Positions 31,935 to 39,883 of a stretch of DNA of 39,883 bases are shown here, one piece after another. Source of the DNA: Terriglobia bacterium (GTDB lineage: Bacteria; Pseudomonadota; Alphaproteobacteria; Acetobacterales; Acetobacteraceae); contig JAIMBF010000018.1 in the NCBI GenBank assembly GCA_023511585.1, positions 1 to 39,883 of the forward strand, in the 5' to 3' direction. Under the pieces are notes generated by a model that did no database searches, was not told where the DNA came from, and was given only the letters and a program-made list of their open reading frames with translations. Every line of letters begins with the position of its first letter. Positions within the stretch are counted from its first letter, which is position 1. A program made the position numbers and the translations under genes.

Positions 31935-33275
31935 CTAGCGGTCATACTCCTCGCTGATATCGCGGCCCGTATAATCTTTCAGCATCAACGTTGCGATTAC
32001 GCTGATCACCGCGCAGACCGTAATGAACGCGGCAATGGCGTAGCCGCTATGATAGGTGGCAAAAAGCGCGGTTGCGATCATCGGCGCCGGCCCGCCGGCG
32101 ATGATAGACGCAAGCTGATAGCCCACGGAAGCGCCGCTGTAACGCAAACGCGGGGTGAAGCTCTCGGCAATCAACGCCGCTTGCGGGCCGTACATCAAAT
32201 CATGCGGGATAAGAGAGAGAACGATGGCAATGAAAACCCAGAAAGGAGCCTGAGTATCAAGCATCGCAAAGTAAATCCAGCCGAAAATGCCGGTGACGAC
32301 AGCACCGAATATATAAACGTTACGCCTTCCAAAACGGTCGGACAAATGCCCTGCGAGAGGAATGGTAATCCAGGACACGACGGATGCAACCAAAACCGAT
32401 TTCAACAAAAGGTTGCGCGAAAGATGCAGGGCGGTTACGCCGTAGGAAAATACGAAGGCGGTGAAAATATAAAACGGCGCTTGCTCCGCCATCCGTGCGA
32501 ATGCGCTGACAATGATTTCGCGCGCATGCTTCCGCCATACCTCGAGCATCGGCGCGCGCTCAACGCGTTTCGTCTCGATAATATTCCGAAACGTCGGCGT
32601 TTCCAGAATGCCAAGCCGAATCCAAAGCCCGATACCGACGAGAATAATGCTGAGCAGAAACGGCACACGCCAACCCCAGGTTAAAAAGTCAGGACCGGAG
32701 AGCGCACTGAAGGCCAACACCGCGAGATTGGAAATAAACAACCCCGCCGGAACACCGAATTGCGGCCAGGAGGCGACAAAACCGCGATGCTTGGTGGTTT
32801 GGGTCCATTCCATGGCAAGCAAGACGGATCCGCCCCATTCCCCGCCCACGCCAACGCCCTGTATAAATCGAAGGATGGTCAGCAGAATGGCGCCCCAAAT
32901 GCCGATTGTTTGGTAACCCGGCACAAGGGCCACAAGGAAGGTAGCGATTCCCATCAAGAGAAGCGTGGCGATTAAGGTGGATTTGCGCCCGATCCGATCG
33001 CCGAAATGACCGAAAATCGCAGCACCCACCGGACGCGCGACGAAACCCACCGCATAGATCAGAAACGCCTCTAACGTGCCTACCAAAGGATCGGATTTGG
33101 GGAAATAGAGTTTCGCAAAAACCAACCCCGTAACAATGGAATAAAGGAAAAAGTCATACCACTCGATAGTTGTTCCGATGGTACTTGCGATAACCGCCCG
33201 TCGAAGCTGGGCTTGATGGTCGGCTTCGGAGTGCGCGAGCCTCATCAAAGGTGCGGAAGCAGCCGGTCCTGACAT
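31935..33275 (-). CDS. MFS transporter, MHS family
   Basis: This 446-residue transporter has the MHS signature: ASTIGTTIEWYDFFLYSIVTGLVFAKLYFP, GHFGDRIGRKSTLIATL and RFIQGVGVGGEWGGSVLLAMEW. It is closest by pattern to ShiA/YdfJ-like permeases; the substrate is unknown. The ATG at 33275 follows GGGAGGGGAGAA and is preferred over an in-frame ATG 54 bases upstream. It is divergent from galM and a sugar dehydrogenase, so sugar or sugar-acid uptake is a reasonable guess, though MHS carriers usually take organic acids. Confidence 0.88.
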   Translation of the reverse strand: MSGPAASAPLMRLAHSEADHQAQLRRAVIASTIGTTIEWYDFFLYSIVTGLVFAKLYFPKSDPLVGTLEAFLIYAVGFVARPVGAAIFGHFGDRIGRKSTLIATLLLMGIATFLVALVPGYQTIGIWGAILLTILRFIQGVGVGGEWGGSVLLAMEWTQTTKHRGFVASWPQFGVPAGLFISNLAVLAFSALSGPDFLTWGWRVPFLLSIILVGIGLWIRLGILETPTFRNIIETKRVERAPMLEVWRKHAREIIVSAFARMAEQAPFYIFTAFVFSYGVTALHLSRNLLLKSVLVASVVSWITIPLAGHLSDRFGRRNVYIFGAVVTGIFGWIYFAMLDTQAPFWVFIAIVLSLIPHDLMYGPQAALIAESFTPRLRYSGASVGYQLASIIAGGPAPMIATALFATYHSGYAIAAFITVCAVISVIATLMLKDYTGRDISEEYDR

Positions 33276-33346
33276 TTCTCCCCTCCCTGTCTTAGATTCG
33301 GTGCCAGAAATGAGCATAGCCGAAACCAAGAGAGATGCTAGGGGGC

Positions 33347-33365
33347 GGTTGCCGGGCTGGCAACC
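33347..33365. promoter_or_regulatory. Dyad in the MHS/galM divergent promoter
   Basis: GGTTGCC (33347-33353) and GGCAACC (33359-33365) form a perfect 7-bp dyad with a 5-base centre, in the 148-base region between the divergent start codons. It could be a regulator's operator or a leader hairpin of galM. Confidence 0.45.
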
Positions 33366-33423
33366 TCGGCCTTATGCTCCTCATCGGGAAGCAAAAAGCC
33401 AGGGAATCACGAAAGAGCCGGAA

Positions 33424-34554
33424 ATGATTGTTGCATTGCCACAGGAAGCGTTTGGGCTGACGCCGGACGGGCGCCCGATCGTGCGCTATACCCTCCGCGA
33501 TGGGCTCAGCATGATTGTCCGCTTCCTGAACCTGGGCGGCGTCATTACGGAAATCCAGGTACCCGACCGTGAAGGTCGGCCGACCAACGTGGTCTTGGGA
33601 TTTGCCCGCGGGGAGCTCTATCAGCAAGGGGGCGAGGCGGCCTATTTCGGAGCGTTGATCGGCCGCTACGCGAACCGGATCGGCGGCGCGCAATTTTCCC
33701 TTGGCGGCAGGATCTATAGGCTGGATGCGAACGACGGGAGAAACACCCTGCATGGCGGGAAAGCCGGGTTTCACACCTGCCTTTGGAACGTTCGTGCGAG
33801 CGGGACGGGGCCTGAACCCCAAAGCGCGGTGCTATCTTTGCAATGCCCCGACGGCGAAGGCGGCTTTCCGGGCACGCTCGCACTTAAGGTGCGCTACAGC
33901 CTCGCCGAGAATGCGCTCGCGATCGACTATCGCATCACCACTGACCGCGAAACCTTCGTAAACCCGACCAGCCATTGCTACTTCAATTTAGCCGGCGCCG
34001 GGTCCGGCAGCGTTGATGAGCATCTGTTGGAGATTTTCGCCAGCCGCTACACGCCGATCAACGCCGAACTTCTTCCGACGGGGGAAATTGCTTCTGTTGC
34101 CGACACGCCGCTTGATTTTCGCCGGCCAACCGCGATCGGAGCACGGATTCGCGAGGCCTTTCCGCAGCTTCTTCACGCGCGAGGCTACGATCACAACTAT
34201 GTTCTGGACAAACTTGATACGAACCCACACCAAAACGGCCGTGACCTTCACCTCGCCGCACGTGTGTATGAGCCGAAAAGCGGCCGAATTCTGGAGGTGC
34301 TGACCACCGAACCGGGCTTGCAGTTCTACAGCGGAAACGGCCTGAACGGAAGCCTTGTGGGCGCGGAAGGGCGCGCCTATCGACAGTCCGACGGTTTTTG
34401 CCTCGAAACGCAGCATTTCCCGGACTCGCCGAATAATCCGCAATTCCCCGCAACGCTCTTGCGCCCCGGGGAAATATTTTCGTCCCGAACGGTCTACCGA
34501 TTTTTGACAGACACAGACAAAGCTGCCGGAGGTGGCGGTTTTTGGCAACCATAA
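33424..34554 (+). CDS. galM: Aldose 1-epimerase (mutarotase)
   Basis: This 376-residue cytoplasmic mutarotase interconverts alpha and beta anomers of free aldoses. Family residues are visible: GRYANRIGGAQF, NTLHGGKAGFH with a substrate-binding His, TSHCYFNLAG with the general-acid His, and CLETQHFPDSPNNPQFP with the general-base Glu. The ATG at 33424 (MIVALPQEAFG) is chosen since homology starts there; the upstream in-frame extension to 33301 covers the divergent promoter and its dyad. It supplies the right anomer to the adjacent sugar dehydrogenase. Confidence 0.92.
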   Translation: MIVALPQEAFGLTPDGRPIVRYTLRDGLSMIVRFLNLGGVITEIQVPDREGRPTNVVLGFARGELYQQGGEAAYFGALIGRYANRIGGAQFSLGGRIYRLDANDGRNTLHGGKAGFHTCLWNVRASGTGPEPQSAVLSLQCPDGEGGFPGTLALKVRYSLAENALAIDYRITTDRETFVNPTSHCYFNLAGAGSGSVDEHLLEIFASRYTPINAELLPTGEIASVADTPLDFRRPTAIGARIREAFPQLLHARGYDHNYVLDKLDTNPHQNGRDLHLAARVYEPKSGRILEVLTTEPGLQFYSGNGLNGSLVGAEGRAYRQSDGFCLETQHFPDSPNNPQFPATLLRPGEIFSSRTVYRFLTDTDKAAGGGGFWQP

Positions 34555-34574
34555 CAAGCGTGGGAGGTCAGTAC

Positions 34575-35351
34575 ATGACAGACACAAGCCGTTTTGCGAT
34601 CTATCCGAGCCTAAAAGATCGCGTGGTTTATATTACCGGCGGAGCGAGCGGCATCGGCGCCGCGCTGGTGGAGCATTTTGCTTGGCAAGGCGCGCGGGTC
34701 GCCTTTCTCGATATTCTTGACGAAGCGGCCGAAGCCGTTTGCGAGAAACTCGCGCGGGCGGGACATCCGAAACCCTACTATCAGCATTGCGACCTGCACG
34801 ACATTCCGGCGCTGCAAGCGGCAATTCAACAGGCTGCTTCCGCCGTCGGGCCGATCGAGGTTTTAATCAACAACGCCGCGAACGACGATCGCCATAGTAT
34901 TGAAAGCGTCACTCCGGAATACTGGGACGAGCGGCTGCAGATTAATCTGCGGCATCAGTTCTTCGCTGCCCAGGCCGTGATTCCGATGATGAAGGCAGCG
35001 AAAAAGGGGGTCATTCTGAACTTCGGATCGATCAGTTGGCATGTCGGAATCGGCGGCATGCCGGCCTACACCACGGCCAAAGCCGCGGTAGAAGGATTAA
35101 CGCGGGGGCTTGCGCGCGATCTTGGCCCGTGGGGGATTCGGGTGAATTGTATTATTCCCGGCTGGGTGATGACCGAGCGGCAAATGCGGCTTTGGCTCAC
35201 TCCGGAAGCGGAAGCCGATTTGTTGAAGAACCAGTGTCTTAAGGAAAAAGTCTATCCGGCCGATCTGGCGCGCCTTTGCCTTTGGCTTGCTGCCGATGAT
35301 AGCCGGATGTGCACCAGCCAGAACTATATCGTGGATGGGGGTTGGATGTAG
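34575..35351 (+). CDS. SDR sugar dehydrogenase, D-xylose/galactose 1-dehydrogenase-like
   Basis: This 258-residue short-chain dehydrogenase has the NAD(P) motif TGGASGIG (21-28), NNAAND (99-104), a catalytic Ser in FGSISWH and YTTAK (Y165, K169). The opening FAIYPSLKDRVVYITGG, NDDRHSIESVTPEYWDERLQINLRH, and SISWHVGIG closely resemble Caulobacter XylB, the Weimberg-pathway xylose dehydrogenase, as I remember it. It likely oxidises an aldopyranose to its lactone. GGGAGG precedes the ATG at 34575. With galM just upstream it forms an aldose-oxidation pair; lactonase and dehydratase genes are not in the window. Confidence 0.88.
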   Translation: MTDTSRFAIYPSLKDRVVYITGGASGIGAALVEHFAWQGARVAFLDILDEAAEAVCEKLARAGHPKPYYQHCDLHDIPALQAAIQQAASAVGPIEVLINNAANDDRHSIESVTPEYWDERLQINLRHQFFAAQAVIPMMKAAKKGVILNFGSISWHVGIGGMPAYTTAKAAVEGLTRGLARDLGPWGIRVNCIIPGWVMTERQMRLWLTPEAEADLLKNQCLKEKVYPADLARLCLWLAADDSRMCTSQNYIVDGGWM

Positions 35352-35425
35352 CATTGCAGCTTCCCACCCTATCCCCGAAGGGATTCGCATGCGCTGTTGC
35401 TTCATTGCTTTTTTGTGGAGGACCA

Positions 35426-36442
35426 ATGTCTGATACCTCGTCGTTCCGCGCTTTGGTTGTTTCTAAAGACGGCGAAAACCTCTCCTACGCTATCCAAAAT
35501 CTCACCGAAGCCGATCTGCCGCCGGGCGATACGGTGGTTGATGTCAGCTACTCCACATTGAACTACAAAGATGCCCTGGTGCTGAAAAATCTGGGGCGGT
35601 TGGTCAAAAGCTTCCCCCACGTGCCCGGCATTGATTTTGCCGGTACCGTGCGCCATTCGGAAAGTGCGATTTTGACACCCGGCCAGAAGGTTATTCTCAC
35701 CGGCTGGCGCGTGGGAGAAACGCGCTTCGGCGGTTATGCCGAACGCGCACGGGTTCCCGCCGAATGGCTGGTACCGCTGCCCGAAGGGCTAAGCTTGGAA
35801 GGGGCGATGGCGGTGGGCACAGCCGGGTTTACGGCCATGCTCGCGCTGATGGCGCTGGAACGGCACGGCGTGCTGCCCGAGAGCGGCGATTTGCTCGTCA
35901 CGGGTGCCGCCGGCGGTGTCGGCAGCATGGCAGTGGCCATGGCCGCCCGCCTCGGCTATCGCGTGATCGCCGCAACCGGCAGGACGGAAGAAAGTGATTA
36001 TCTGAGATCCCTCGGTGCCACCGCGATTATGCCCCGCGCCGAGCTGATCGCGGCTGCCGGCAAGCCCTTGCAAAGCGAGCGTTTTGCCGGTGCGGTCGAT
36101 GCCGTGGGGGGCGGCGTGCTGGCGGGTATTCTCCCGCAGATCCGCTATGGCGGGGCGGTTGCGGCCTGCGGTTTGGCCGGCGGCTCCGAACTCCATACCA
36201 CCGTTATTCCTTTCTTGCTGCGAGGCGTGTCTCTGCTCGGCATCGATTCCGTGATGCAGCCCCGCGCCGCACGCATCGCCGCATGGGAACGGATTGCCAC
36301 AACCCTGCCCGCCGAGTTGATCACGCGCATGACCCGGCAGGTGACACTGGAGGACCTTCCGCGCCTTGCCGATGAAATCCTCGCGGGCCATGTGCGCGGG
36401 CGCATCGTTGTGGATGTGAAAAAGCAAAAAGGCGCGTCATGA
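35426..36442 (+). CDS. Zinc-free MDR oxidoreductase, YhdH/AcuI-like
   Basis: This 338-residue medium-chain reductase belongs to the quinone-oxidoreductase branch typified by YhdH/AcuI, NADPH-dependent acryloyl-CoA reductases. Visible are SYSTLNYKDALVL, PGIDFAGTV, the Rossmann loop VTGAAGGVGSMAVAMAA, and SVMQPRAARIAAWERIA, typical of AcuI. No zinc-ligand cysteines are seen. GGAGGA precedes the ATG at 35426; an upstream open frame overlaps the SDR end and is ignored. It overlaps the next aldolase gene by ATGA. A link to 2-enoyl-CoA reduction fits the enoyl-CoA hydratase nearby, but its role in the sugar cluster is unclear. Confidence 0.88.
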   Translation: MSDTSSFRALVVSKDGENLSYAIQNLTEADLPPGDTVVDVSYSTLNYKDALVLKNLGRLVKSFPHVPGIDFAGTVRHSESAILTPGQKVILTGWRVGETRFGGYAERARVPAEWLVPLPEGLSLEGAMAVGTAGFTAMLALMALERHGVLPESGDLLVTGAAGGVGSMAVAMAARLGYRVIAATGRTEESDYLRSLGATAIMPRAELIAAAGKPLQSERFAGAVDAVGGGVLAGILPQIRYGGAVAACGLAGGSELHTTVIPFLLRGVSLLGIDSVMQPRAARIAAWERIATTLPAELITRMTRQVTLEDLPRLADEILAGHVRGRIVVDVKKQKGAS

Positions 36443-37203
36443 CGGTGAAAGCCGAGGGGGCATTGCGCCGCGCTCTTGTTGAAGCGTGCCGGCAGATCAA
36501 TGCGCTGGGGCTCAATCAGGGAACTTCCGGAAATATCAGCCTCCGATGCGGTGATATGATGCTGATTTCGCCCTCCGGAATCCCTTACGAGACACTGCAA
36601 CCCGCCGATGTTGCGGCCATGCCGATCTTTGGAGAATACGGGGCTTGGTCCGGGCCCTTCAAACCGTCTACGGAGTGGCGCTTTCATCTCGACATTATGA
36701 GAGCGCGGCCGGAAGTCGGCGCAGTGGTGCACACGCATGCCGTGTTCTGCACCACGCTTGCCATTGCGCGGCGGGAAATTCCCGCCTGCCATTACATGAT
36801 CGCCGCTTTCGGCGGAACGAACGTCCGATGCGCGCCTTACGCCACCTTCGGCACCAAAGAACTCTCTGATCACGCTTTGAAAGCGCTGGAAGGACGATTT
36901 GCCTGCCTGCTTGCCAATCATGGCATGATCGTCCTGGGCGAAAACCTGCAAAAAGCGCTTTGGCGCGCCGTCGAGCTCGAAACGATTGCAAAACAGTATT
37001 ATTACAGCTTGCTGATCGGCGGTCCGGTTCTGCTCTCGGAGGCGCAAATCGCGGAAACCGCCGAGAAGTTCCGCTCTTACGGCCCGCAGGCCAAAGACAT
37101 GCCGGCTCAAGACCTGCAGGTTAAAGATTCGAGAAAGGGTCGAAACGCGGGGCGCGCTTCTCGCGGTGCGCGGCAAGCCCCTCGCGCACGTCAGGCGAAG
37201 TAA
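36439..37203 (+). CDS. Class II aldolase/adducin family protein (FucA-like)
   Basis: This 254-residue protein is a class II aldolase, like L-fuculose-phosphate aldolase. The catalytic Glu79 (STEW) and zinc ligands H98, H100 (HTHA) and H161 (ANHG) are present, as is the phosphate-binding NQGTSGNIS loop. It may cleave a sugar phosphate or act on a related compound. The ATG overlaps the previous stop. The last 27 residues ([26 protein letters not shown] region) are basic, lack family similarity and are encoded opposite the C-terminus of the enoyl-CoA hydratase, so the normal stop seems to have been lost. Confidence 0.9.
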   Translation: MTVKAEGALRRALVEACRQINALGLNQGTSGNISLRCGDMMLISPSGIPYETLQPADVAAMPIFGEYGAWSGPFKPSTEWRFHLDIMRARPEVGAVVHTHAVFCTTLAIARREIPACHYMIAAFGGTNVRCAPYATFGTKELSDHALKALEGRFACLLANHGMIVLGENLQKALWRAVELETIAKQYYYSLLIGGPVLLSEAQIAETAEKFRSYGPQAKDMPAQDLQVKDSRKGRNAGRASRGARQAPRARQAK

Positions 37204-37930
37204 AGCCCTGAAATTCCAGACCAAGCGAGGTATCAAAGATCGGCCCCGCCATTCTGAGCCAGTTGTTGAGAGCGTATTTTGTCCAGCGGATGGCGTTCGG
37301 CGCGCCTTCCGCAAGCCGCGTGGCGATTTCAAGCGCCTTGGCATCGAGTTCAGAATCATCCACGGCAAGCGCGACAAGGCCGATACGTTCCGCCTCGGCG
37401 CCGCTGATCGGATCGCAAAGCAGCAAATAATATTTCGCCTTCGCCATGCCGCAAAGCAGCGGCCAGATGATGGCCGCATGATCGCCCGCAGCAACGCCCA
37501 AGCGGGTATGGCCGTCGATGATGCGGGCATCCTTCGCTGCAATGGGAATATCGGCAAGCAGCCCGCAAACCAGACCGGCCCCCACCGCCGGCCCGCGAAT
37601 GGCACTGACGATGGGTTTGGAACAATGGATCAAATTGTAAACGAGATCCCGAGCTTCCTTCCAGATTGCGGCGCGGGTGTTGAAGTCGGCAATCATTTTC
37701 TCGATCATGGCGAAATCGCCGCCGGCGGAAAACGCTTTGCCCTCGCCTTGCAAAATGACGGCCGAAACGGACGGATCCGCATCGATCTCGCGCCAGATGC
37801 GGCAAAGTTCGCCGTGCATAATTTCATCGGCGGCGTTAAGCTTACCGGGATTGGACATGCTGATCCGCAGCACGCGCCGATGCGGGCGATCGAACTTCAG
37901 TTTTTGGAAAGCTGCATAGCGATCTTCCAT
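37121..37930 (-). CDS. Enoyl-CoA hydratase/isomerase family protein
   Basis: This 269-residue crotonase-fold protein has [14 protein letters not shown] (oxyanion loop and acyl-CoA site) and [27 protein letters not shown]. The second catalytic region is around [21 protein letters not shown], where the usual glutamate of hydratases is replaced by Asp/His, so the reaction (hydration, isomerisation or hydrolysis) is uncertain. The ATG at 37930 is chosen for its GGAG nine bases upstream; another in-frame ATG is at 37945. Its 3' end overlaps the convergent aldolase by 83 bases. Confidence 0.87.
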   Translation of the reverse strand: MEDRYAAFQKLKFDRPHRRVLRISMSNPGKLNAADEIMHGELCRIWREIDADPSVSAVILQGEGKAFSAGGDFAMIEKMIADFNTRAAIWKEARDLVYNLIHCSKPIVSAIRGPAVGAGLVCGLLADIPIAAKDARIIDGHTRLGVAAGDHAAIIWPLLCGMAKAKYYLLLCDPISGAEAERIGLVALAVDDSELDAKALEIATRLAEGAPNAIRWTKYALNNWLRMAGPIFDTSLGLEFQGFTSPDVREGLAAHREKRAPRFDPFSNL

Positions 37931-37968
37931 AGGGCTTTGCTCCATTGCTTCATCATTCTCCGACTCTC

Positions 37969-37983
37969 GCGCAAGGCTTGCGC
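37969..37983. promoter_or_regulatory. Perfect dyad upstream of the hydratase and MFS genes
   Basis: GCGCAAG-G-CTTGCGC is a perfect 15-base dyad in the 187-base divergent region between the hydratase (start 37930) and the MFS gene (start 38118). It looks like an operator for a dimeric repressor. A second, imperfect dyad around GCTCGAGC (38073-38080) lies nearer the MFS gene. Confidence 0.45.
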
Positions 37984-38117
37984 ATTCGCCGCAAAAATGA
38001 AAGCCCCGAACGTAGCACTCTCGCCGCATTTCCGGCAGAGCCATTTCCGGATTGACGGGCCGCTCAAGCCATGCTCGAGCAAGGAGGAAAGACGAACGAA
38101 TCTGAAAAGAGGAAACG

Positions 38118-39440
38118 ATGCCCCATCACCCGATCCCGGCGCGTATCCGAAGCCGGCAACGCTCCGCCCTGATCATGCTGGTGATTGCCGGAACGCTGAA
38201 TTATCTCGACCGCTCCACGCTTTCCATCGCCAACCCTTTGATCCGCGAGGAACTCGGCCTCTCGATCGCCGATATGGGCCTTTTGCTTTCCGCTTTTCTT
38301 TGGGCCTATGCCTTTTCGCAACTGCCGGGCGGGGCGCTGGTGGATCGGGTCGGGCCCCATCGGCTGCTTTCGGCAGGGCTCGGGCTCTGGTCCCTGGCGC
38401 AGACGGTAGCCGGGTTCGTGAGCAGTTTCTGGCAATTTTCCATCGCGCGGGTCTTCCTGGGGATCGGCGAGGCACCGATGTTCTCCTCGGCCGTGCGGGT
38501 GGTGCGCGACTGGTTCAATGTGCGCGATCGTGGTCTGCCGACCGGGATTTGGAACTGCACCTCCTCCTTGGGTCCTGCCATCGCGCCCCCTCTGCTGACG
38601 GCGCTTATGCTGGCTTTCGGCTGGCGTTGGATGTTCGGCATTATGGGAATAGCGGGGCTTGTCGTCGCGGCAGTTTGGTTTTTTCTCTACCGCGACCCCA
38701 CCGAGGCGACATTCTCACCCGAAGAGCGGCGCTATCTGACCGAAGGTGAGGAGGCGCCGGAAAAAGAGCGAATCACGCTTGCCGAGTGGGGACGGTTGTT
38801 CCGCTTTCGCACCACTTGGGGTTTGATCTTCGGCTTCTTCGGAATCGTCTATCTGGTTTGGCTTTACCTCGCTTGGCTTCCCGGCTACTTTGAGATCGAG
38901 CGGCATATGTCGATCCCTCGCACCGGCGTGGTTGCCGCAATTCCCTTCGCCTTCGGCGTGGTGGGCAGCGTCGGCGGGGGCTGGATTGCCGATCGGCTGA
39001 TGGCAGCAGGCTTCTCTCCGGTTTCCAGCCGCAAAATACCTACCATTGTGGGGCTTCTCGGAATGGCGCTATTTACCGTCGTTGCGGCGGAGACCCCGAG
39101 CAATGTGATCGCCGTCGCCGCGATTTCGCTTGCGGTCATGTTCGGGGCGTGTTCCAGCGGCATGTCTTGGGCGCTGGCAAGCGTCGCGGCTCCTTCGCAT
39201 TGCACGGCCTCGCTCGGTGCCATTCAGAATTTTGGAGGGTATCTGGGTGGGGCTTTGGCCCCGACCATCACGGGGTTTATTGTCCAAGCAACCGGGAGCT
39301 TCATCCCTGCCCTGCTCGTGGCAGCGGCGATCGGAGTGGCTTCCGCGCTTTCCTATCTTTTCGTCATTCGCCCCTCCCCGATCACCACTGCCGAGTTGCG
39401 CGGCGCGGGCGTTTCCGGCCCGATTGCATCAGCCTCGTAA
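38118..39440 (+). CDS. MFS transporter, anion:cation symporter (ACS) type
   Basis: This 440-residue twelve-helix transporter resembles the ACS family (GudP/ExuT/phthalate permeases). Features are [23 protein letters not shown] at the first helix, the loop [48 protein letters not shown], and FVIRPSP at the end. ACS carriers take up organic anions such as sugar acids. AGAGGAAACG precedes its ATG. It stands alone, divergent from the hydratase and convergent with the dihydrolipoamide dehydrogenase gene. Confidence 0.9.
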   Translation: MPHHPIPARIRSRQRSALIMLVIAGTLNYLDRSTLSIANPLIREELGLSIADMGLLLSAFLWAYAFSQLPGGALVDRVGPHRLLSAGLGLWSLAQTVAGFVSSFWQFSIARVFLGIGEAPMFSSAVRVVRDWFNVRDRGLPTGIWNCTSSLGPAIAPPLLTALMLAFGWRWMFGIMGIAGLVVAAVWFFLYRDPTEATFSPEERRYLTEGEEAPEKERITLAEWGRLFRFRTTWGLIFGFFGIVYLVWLYLAWLPGYFEIERHMSIPRTGVVAAIPFAFGVVGSVGGGWIADRLMAAGFSPVSSRKIPTIVGLLGMALFTVVAAETPSNVIAVAAISLAVMFGACSSGMSWALASVAAPSHCTASLGAIQNFGGYLGGALAPTITGFIVQATGSFIPALLVAAAIGVASALSYLFVIRPSPITTAELRGAGVSGPIASAS

Positions 39441-39441
39441 A

Positions 39442-39460
39442 CCCGGCAACCGCCGCCGGG
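39442..39460. terminator. Hairpin between convergent MFS and lpd genes
   Basis: CCCGGC (39442-39447) and GCCGGG (39455-39460) form a 6-bp stem with a 7-base loop directly after the MFS stop. There is no T-run on the plus strand, so termination may need another factor. Confidence 0.4.
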
Positions 39461-39475
39461 CGGGCTTGTCGCTAC

Positions 39476-39883
39476 TTAGTAATGAATGGCGCGGCCGTAG
39501 GCGTCCAGCACCGCCTCGTGCATGGTTTCGCTGATGGTCGGATGGGGGAAAATCGTCTCGATCAGTTCTGCCTCGGTGCTTTCCAAGGTGCGCGCAACGG
39601 CAAAGCCTTGGATCATTTCGGTCACTTCGGCCCCCACCATGTGCGCGCCCAAAAGCTCGCCGGTTTTGGCATCGAAGATCGTTTTCACCATGCCTTCCGG
39701 CTCTCCCAGCGCAATGGCTTTGCCGTTGCCGATGAAAGGAAAGCGGCCGACGCGCACTTCGTGGCCGGCCGCCTTGGCGCCTGCCTCGGTAAATCCCACC
39801 GAGGCCACTTGCGGCCGGCAATAGGTGCATCCCGGCACGTTGCGCCAATTCAGCGGGCGCACATCATTGAGCCCGGCAATCTT
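39476..39883 (-). CDS. lpd: Dihydrolipoamide dehydrogenase, C-terminal part (cut by window edge)
   Basis: The visible 135 residues are the dimerisation domain of the E3 flavoenzyme, which reoxidises lipoyl groups of pyruvate/2-oxoglutarate dehydrogenase or glycine cleavage complexes. The frame is open to the window end, beginning KIAGLNDVRPLNWRNVPGC, so the gene is cut and has no start here. CRPQVASVGFTEA, GRFPFIGNGKAIALGEPEGMVK and the catalytic His/Glu block FPHPTISETMHEAVLDAYGRAIHY are characteristic. Confidence 0.95.
   Translation of the reverse strand, partial: KIAGLNDVRPLNWRNVPGCTYCRPQVASVGFTEAGAKAAGHEVRVGRFPFIGNGKAIALGEPEGMVKTIFDAKTGELLGAHMVGAEVTEMIQGFAVARTLESTEAELIETIFPHPTISETMHEAVLDAYGRAIHY

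Overview
The window looks like chromosomal DNA of a GC-rich alphaproteobacterium. Supporting signs are the OxyR, CtaA and TldD types, an IS701-family remnant closest in my memory to Acetobacteraceae copies, and a Caulobacter XylB-like sugar dehydrogenase. Genus cannot be fixed from the sequence. Almost every base is coding, in short operons on both strands, with one tRNA, one decayed insertion sequence and several structured intergenic regions.

Left block (142-8503, minus strand): one operon, read right to left, hyfC-hyfE-hyfF-hyfG-(ferredoxin+hyfI fusion)-hyfB-crcB-DUF190, with overlapping or nearly touching genes. It encodes a complex-I-like, energy-converting-hydrogenase-related membrane complex. 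Its large subunit has lost all four cysteines that would hold the [NiFe] centre, so it is probably not a hydrogenase. The leader of the operon carries a clear fluoride (crcB-motif) riboswitch with its own consensus -35 box and a competing hairpin. The fluoride channel gene crcB and a PII-like DUF190 gene sit about 7.5 kb downstream at the end of the same operon. This is the most interesting system in the window.

Middle-left (8664-12077, minus): a SHOCT membrane protein and a SAM methyltransferase behind a perfect FNR-type box; a frameshifted, internally deleted IS701-family transposase; tRNA-Ser(GGA); and an MHS-type MFS transporter. Then (12165-20569, plus) a branched-chain-amino-acid-type ABC importer, livG-ligase-livH-livM-binding protein-livF, is interleaved with a long-chain-type acyl-CoA ligase and followed by a PaaK-like protein without a normal P-loop. 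This suggests uptake and CoA activation of a carboxylic acid.

Middle (20700-28051): a DPS-like thioferritin and a cytochrome-b5-like gene overlap and are divergent from oxyR across a dyad-rich promoter region. Next come ctaA (heme A synthase), tldD, a Gly/Tyr-rich lipoprotein, and the divergent pair epmA/epmB for EF-P lysine modification.

Right (28194-39883): an iorAB-type molybdenum hydroxylase; a structured intergenic region that may encode a small RNA; a [2Fe-2S] ferredoxin; a 96-bp inverted-repeat element; an MHS transporter divergent from a galM / sugar dehydrogenase / quinone-oxidoreductase-like / class II aldolase run; an enoyl-CoA hydratase convergent with and overlapping the aldolase; an MFS transporter; and the 3' part of a dihydrolipoamide dehydrogenase gene cut by the window edge.
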